This document shows positions 13,205 through 15,966 of a stretch of 15,966 nucleotides of DNA, piece by piece. The notes beneath the pieces are model-generated. The model saw only the letters and a program-made list of their open reading frames with translations, had not been told where the DNA came from and made no database searches. The stretch lies in the NCBI GenBank assembly GCA_015662065.1, contig DQUX01000219.1, positions 1-15,966 of the forward strand. The letters run 5' to 3'. The first letter of the stretch is position 1, and every line of letters starts with the position of its first letter. Source of the stretch: Anaerolineales bacterium (lineage in GTDB: Bacteria; Chloroflexota; Anaerolineae; B4-G1; DUEL01). The position numbers and the translations under genes were made by a program.

Positions 13205-15378
13205 GCCGAGAGGATAAACTGAAGCCGGGCGCTCAGATTTTCTGGGCAGAGGCGTTGGAAGTGCCGCGCCGGTTCGGGCACAGGGCGGTCGGCCTTTACC
13301 ATTTCCTCCTGGTGCTGTTGGAGCGGTATGGGCCGATGGCGGAGTCGCTCGCCTCCGGCCTCCAGGCCGCCGAGTACTACCGCCAGGTCCAGCAGTCCCT
13401 CCGGGAGGGGGAGATCGGAGAGCCGATTGGCCCGCAGGAGCTGCTCGAGGAGGCCGTCCGGCGGGCCGCTGGGGCCGGCAAGCCCTATGCCTCGGAGCGA
13501 GACCTGGCCGCAGTTCTGCTACAGCGGGCGGGTTGGACGCTGGTGGGCGATCTGGCGCGCGTAGTCTCCGAGCCCTCCCCGGTTGAGGTGGTGGAGGAGA
13601 GGGAAAAGGGGCCGTCGTATCGGCCTCGCGCCCGCCGCGCCACTCCCGTCTTGGAGAGGTTCGGGCGGGATCTCTGTCAGGAGGCGCTGGCCGGGAAACT
13701 GCCGCCCATCCTCGGCCGGGAGGCAGCGCTGCAAGCAGTGATGGAGACTCTCTGCCGATTCACCAAGCGCAATCCCCTGCTCATCGGTCCGGCCGGGGTG
13801 GGGAAGACGGCTATCGTGGAGGCGCTGGCCCAGCGGGTTGTGCGGGGGGAGGTCCCCCCCCCGCTCCAGGGTGTCCGTATCTTCCTCCTCGCTCCCTCAG
13901 CCTTGGTCAGCGGAGCGGGCGTGGTGGGCGAGCTGGAGAAGCGGATGCACGCCATCCTGAAGGAGGCCAGTCAGGATGGGGTTGTCCTTTTCATAGACGA
14001 GGTGCATACCATCGTCGGCAGCGGTGGCGTGCGGCAGGTCTCGGATGTCGGGAGTCTGCTGAAACCCGCCCTCGCCAAGGGGGAGGTGGCCTGCATCGGG
14101 GCGACGACGGATGAGGAGTTCCACCGTTTCATCGAGCAGGACCGGGCTCTGGAACGCCGTTTCCAGCCGCTTCGCATCCAGGAGCTTTCCGCCGATGCCA
14201 CGCTGGAGATCCTGCACGCCCTCCGGGAGCGGGCCAGCCGGGAGCGGGGGGTCACCTTCACCGATGAGGCCCCGCGCCTGATCGTCCTTTTGGCGCAACA
14301 GTATCTCCGAAACCGGTATTTCCCGGATAAGGCGATCGACATCTTCGAGCAGAGCGTCGCCTTCGCCGTGCTTCACCGTATCTCGGAGGTCACCCCCTCC
14401 GTCGTGCGCGACGTGGTGGAGCGGATGGTCGGCGTCCCGGTGGACCTGGGGGCCGATCTGAGCCGCCGTCTCGATGAGGTCAGGCAGCGTCTGGTGGTGG
14501 AGGCATTCTGCCCGGAACCGATCGCCGATGCGTTGGCCCGGCGTTTGGAGATCACGATGCGGGGCCTGGATGTCTCGCCCATCCGCCCGAACGGTGTGCT
14601 GCTGGTGACGGGCGCGGCCGGTGAGTCGCCCGAGCTGACCGCCGAGGTTCTGGCCCAGGCTCTCTACGGAGATCGGGATCGGTTGATCGAGGTGGATATG
14701 ACCCGCTTCACCCATCCGGCCGACGTGACCTGGTTTACCGGAGCCCCGCCCGGTTACGTGGGGCATGAGAATGTGATGGGGTTTCACCTGCAACTGACCC
14801 AGCAACCTTGGTCGGTTGTCCTTTTCAAGAACGTGGAGGCCAGCCATCCTCAGGCGCAGGAGGTGCTGGCGCAGGCTCTCCAGGCCGGTTTCTTCACCGA
14901 CGCCCGGGGACGCAGGGCCTACCTGAGCGACGCGGTGGTCGTGCTGACCGCCACCCTTGAGGAGCAGGCGAAGCGCCCCCTCGGGTTCGGCCGGGGAGAG
15001 GAGGAGGGCCGCGAAGAGGAAAGGACCGACATAGATGTGAAGCCCCCCTTGGTGCCCGACCTGCTGGCGCAGTTGGACCTTCGCTGGCGGCCCGAGCGCC
15101 TTACGGCGGATCGGGTTCAGCTATGGCTCGAGCGTTGGGTCCTTCCCGGGCTCTCCGAACGGTATCAACGCCAGGGATTGGAGATAGATTGGGATCCCAG
15201 CATCCTCAAGTGGCTTGCGGAGGCTGTTCTCGCCGCTGGCGACCTGGGGCAGGGAGAGCGGTTGGTGGAAGAACAGGTCCTCCCCTTGCTGATCCCCTAC
15301 CTGGATACGCCGGGGAAGGCGACCATCTCCTACAGGAAGGATGAGGGCGTTCAGGTCCAGTACACGAAAGGAGTGTAG
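13201..15378 (+). CDS. ClpA/ClpC-like AAA+ protein with degenerate second ATPase module, 725 aa
   Basis: Clp_N-type double-repeat domain about 1-130 (FGHRAVGLYHFLLVLLE is the usual GHxxxGxxHLLLxLL block). D1 is catalytically complete: Walker A GPAGVGKT 196-203, Walker B VVLFIDEVH with D266/E267, sensor GATTDE 300-305, arginine fingers R319/R320 in ALERRF. Its pore loop, normally KYRG, reads GVVG at 240-243. No ClpB/ClpC coiled-coil middle domain. D2 aligns throughout but is dead: Walker A is GAAGESPEL (471-479, P477 for the lysine), Walker B is LFKNVE (K543/N544 for DE), and the PEFxNR finger is PDLLAQ (Q624 for R). It keeps GAPPGYVGHE (GYVG 518-521) and an LGF at 594-596 where ClpA/C carry the ClpP-docking loop. 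Start at 13201 has GGAGG five bases upstream. One base separates it from the next gene. Probably an unfoldase or scaffold; substrates unknown. Confidence 0.9.
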   Translation: MSREDKLKPGAQIFWAEALEVPRRFGHRAVGLYHFLLVLLERYGPMAESLASGLQAAEYYRQVQQSLREGEIGEPIGPQELLEEAVRRAAGAGKPYASERDLAAVLLQRAGWTLVGDLARVVSEPSPVEVVEEREKGPSYRPRARRATPVLERFGRDLCQEALAGKLPPILGREAALQAVMETLCRFTKRNPLLIGPAGVGKTAIVEALAQRVVRGEVPPPLQGVRIFLLAPSALVSGAGVVGELEKRMHAILKEASQDGVVLFIDEVHTIVGSGGVRQVSDVGSLLKPALAKGEVACIGATTDEEFHRFIEQDRALERRFQPLRIQELSADATLEILHALRERASRERGVTFTDEAPRLIVLLAQQYLRNRYFPDKAIDIFEQSVAFAVLHRISEVTPSVVRDVVERMVGVPVDLGADLSRRLDEVRQRLVVEAFCPEPIADALARRLEITMRGLDVSPIRPNGVLLVTGAAGESPELTAEVLAQALYGDRDRLIEVDMTRFTHPADVTWFTGAPPGYVGHENVMGFHLQLTQQPWSVVLFKNVEASHPQAQEVLAQALQAGFFTDARGRRAYLSDAVVVLTATLEEQAKRPLGFGRGEEEGREEERTDIDVKPPLVPDLLAQLDLRWRPERLTADRVQLWLERWVLPGLSERYQRQGLEIDWDPSILKWLAEAVLAAGDLGQGERLVEEQVLPLLIPYLDTPGKATISYRKDEGVQVQYTKGV

Positions 15379-15379
15379 G

Positions 15380-15832
15380 ATGGAGTTCAAGACGGAGGCT
15401 CAGGAACAGGTCTATAGGAAGGTGGATAAGTATCTGCGTCAGCTCTTCGGGGAGATGGTTCGGCCGCTGTCGCACGCTCCCCTCTTCATCGTCCCGGCGG
15501 GTACGACACTGACCCACATCGTCGTCACGCCCTGGGGGAGCGATGACGCGACGATCACGGTGCGGGCGTACGTCGTCTATGGGGCCGATCTCGTGCCCGA
15601 CCTTCTCCATTTCCTTCTGCGGGAGAACGACACCAAGCGGTTTGGCGCCTTCGGTCTGGATAAAGACGGGGATATTTTCTTCGAGCATTCCATCGTGGGC
15701 TCCACCTGTGATAAGGAAGAGCTGAAAGCCTCCACACTGGCGGTCTCTCACACCGCCGATCTGTACGACGAGAAGATCGTCCAGCGGTGGGGCGGCATGC
15801 GGGCGATTGACCGGGCCAAGGAACAACTCTAA
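15380..15832 (+). CDS. YbjN / type-III-secretion-chaperone-fold small protein, 150 aa
   Basis: Helix (MEFKTEAQEQVYRKVDKYLRQ) followed by a strand-rich middle (LFIVPAGTTLTHIVVTPWG, ATITVRAYVVYG), a helix with LLRENDTKRFGAFGLD, then GDIFFEHSIVG and a closing helix ending RWGGMRAIDRAKEQL. This order and the 'FGAFGLD...GDIFFEHSI' core match YbjN-like/CesT-like proteins, which share a small chaperone fold that binds peptides. No signal peptide or membrane span. The ATG is one base after the clp stop, with AAGGAG six bases upstream, so the two proteins are surely co-expressed and could act together, the small protein perhaps as adaptor or substrate chaperone. Family call is by pattern recognition only. 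Confidence 0.65.
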   Translation: MEFKTEAQEQVYRKVDKYLRQLFGEMVRPLSHAPLFIVPAGTTLTHIVVTPWGSDDATITVRAYVVYGADLVPDLLHFLLRENDTKRFGAFGLDKDGDIFFEHSIVGSTCDKEELKASTLAVSHTADLYDEKIVQRWGGMRAIDRAKEQL

Positions 15833-15840
15833 TTCCATAG

Positions 15841-15966
15841 ATGACCCATTCCGCTACTGTACGGACGAAGCGGCTTCTGCTCCTTCTTCTCATCTCTGGA
15901 TGGGTGTTCGTGCTGGTCCTGACCGGTTGCGATGGCGAGGCGATGCTTGAGCCTACGCCTACCCCC
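15841..15966 (+). CDS. Lipoprotein, N-terminal fragment (runs off window)
   Basis: Forty-two codons visible. Basic n-region (RTKR, 8-11), hydrophobic stretch rich in Leu/Val, and lipobox LTGC with C30, then DGEAMLEPTPTP, a Thr-Pro linker typical of exported lipoproteins. It begins eight bases after the YbjN-like gene and continues the same unit; the SD is weak. Function cannot be told because the mature protein lies outside the window. Confidence 0.75.
   Translation, partial: MTHSATVRTKRLLLLLLISGWVFVLVLTGCDGEAMLEPTPTP

Overview
The window is GC-rich (by eye well above 60%), densely coded bacterial DNA with no phage, plasmid, IS, CRISPR or RNA-gene signature. A Chloroflexota (Anaerolineae-like) genome is my best guess. 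The grounds are an obgE-nadD pair, a Hanks-type Ser/Thr kinase, several large multi-pass membrane 'GT-C-like' proteins, and many short tandem repeats embedded in genes. This placement is inference, not proof.

Left (1-963): the 5' part of a Ser/Thr kinase gene on the minus strand, cut by the window edge, with a good promoter and Shine-Dalgarno (SD). It is divergent from a plus-strand GT-C-type membrane glycosyltransferase (964-2529). That gene converges on, and overlaps by 33 bp, the end of a six-gene minus-strand operon.

Middle (2497-10891, minus strand, read right to left): two tandem paralogous membrane proteins, a YfhO-family membrane protein, a smaller multi-pass membrane protein, a polyprenol-phosphate-mannose-synthase-like GT2 and a zinc-ribbon SAM methyltransferase. 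Spacing is tight (ATGA and TAATG overlaps). Together they look like a cell-surface glycan or glycolipid pathway: the GT2 would make polyprenyl-P-sugar donors, the GT-C-like proteins would use them outside the membrane, and the methyltransferase would modify a sugar. The block carries at least seven heptamer/octamer tandem arrays and two palindromic repeats. Most lie inside coding sequence, and two begin exactly next to stop codons.

Right (10892-15966, plus strand): a compact divergent promoter region leads to obgE and nadD (GTGA overlap). A hairpin-rich gap and a new promoter follow. Then comes a second unit: a possible 61-aa leader ORF, a ClpA/ClpC-like AAA+ protein, a YbjN/CesT-fold small protein and the start of a lipoprotein gene. 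The Clp protein is the most striking object here. Its first ATPase module keeps all catalytic motifs but has lost the pore-loop tyrosine. Its second module has lost Walker A, Walker B and the arginine finger but keeps the GYVG pore loop and a possible ClpP-docking LGF loop.

Four start codons (GT-C gene, first operon gene, obgE, leader ORF) lie only 7-9 nt downstream of a -10 hexamer, mostly of the extended TGn type. This suggests that leaderless transcripts are common in this organism.
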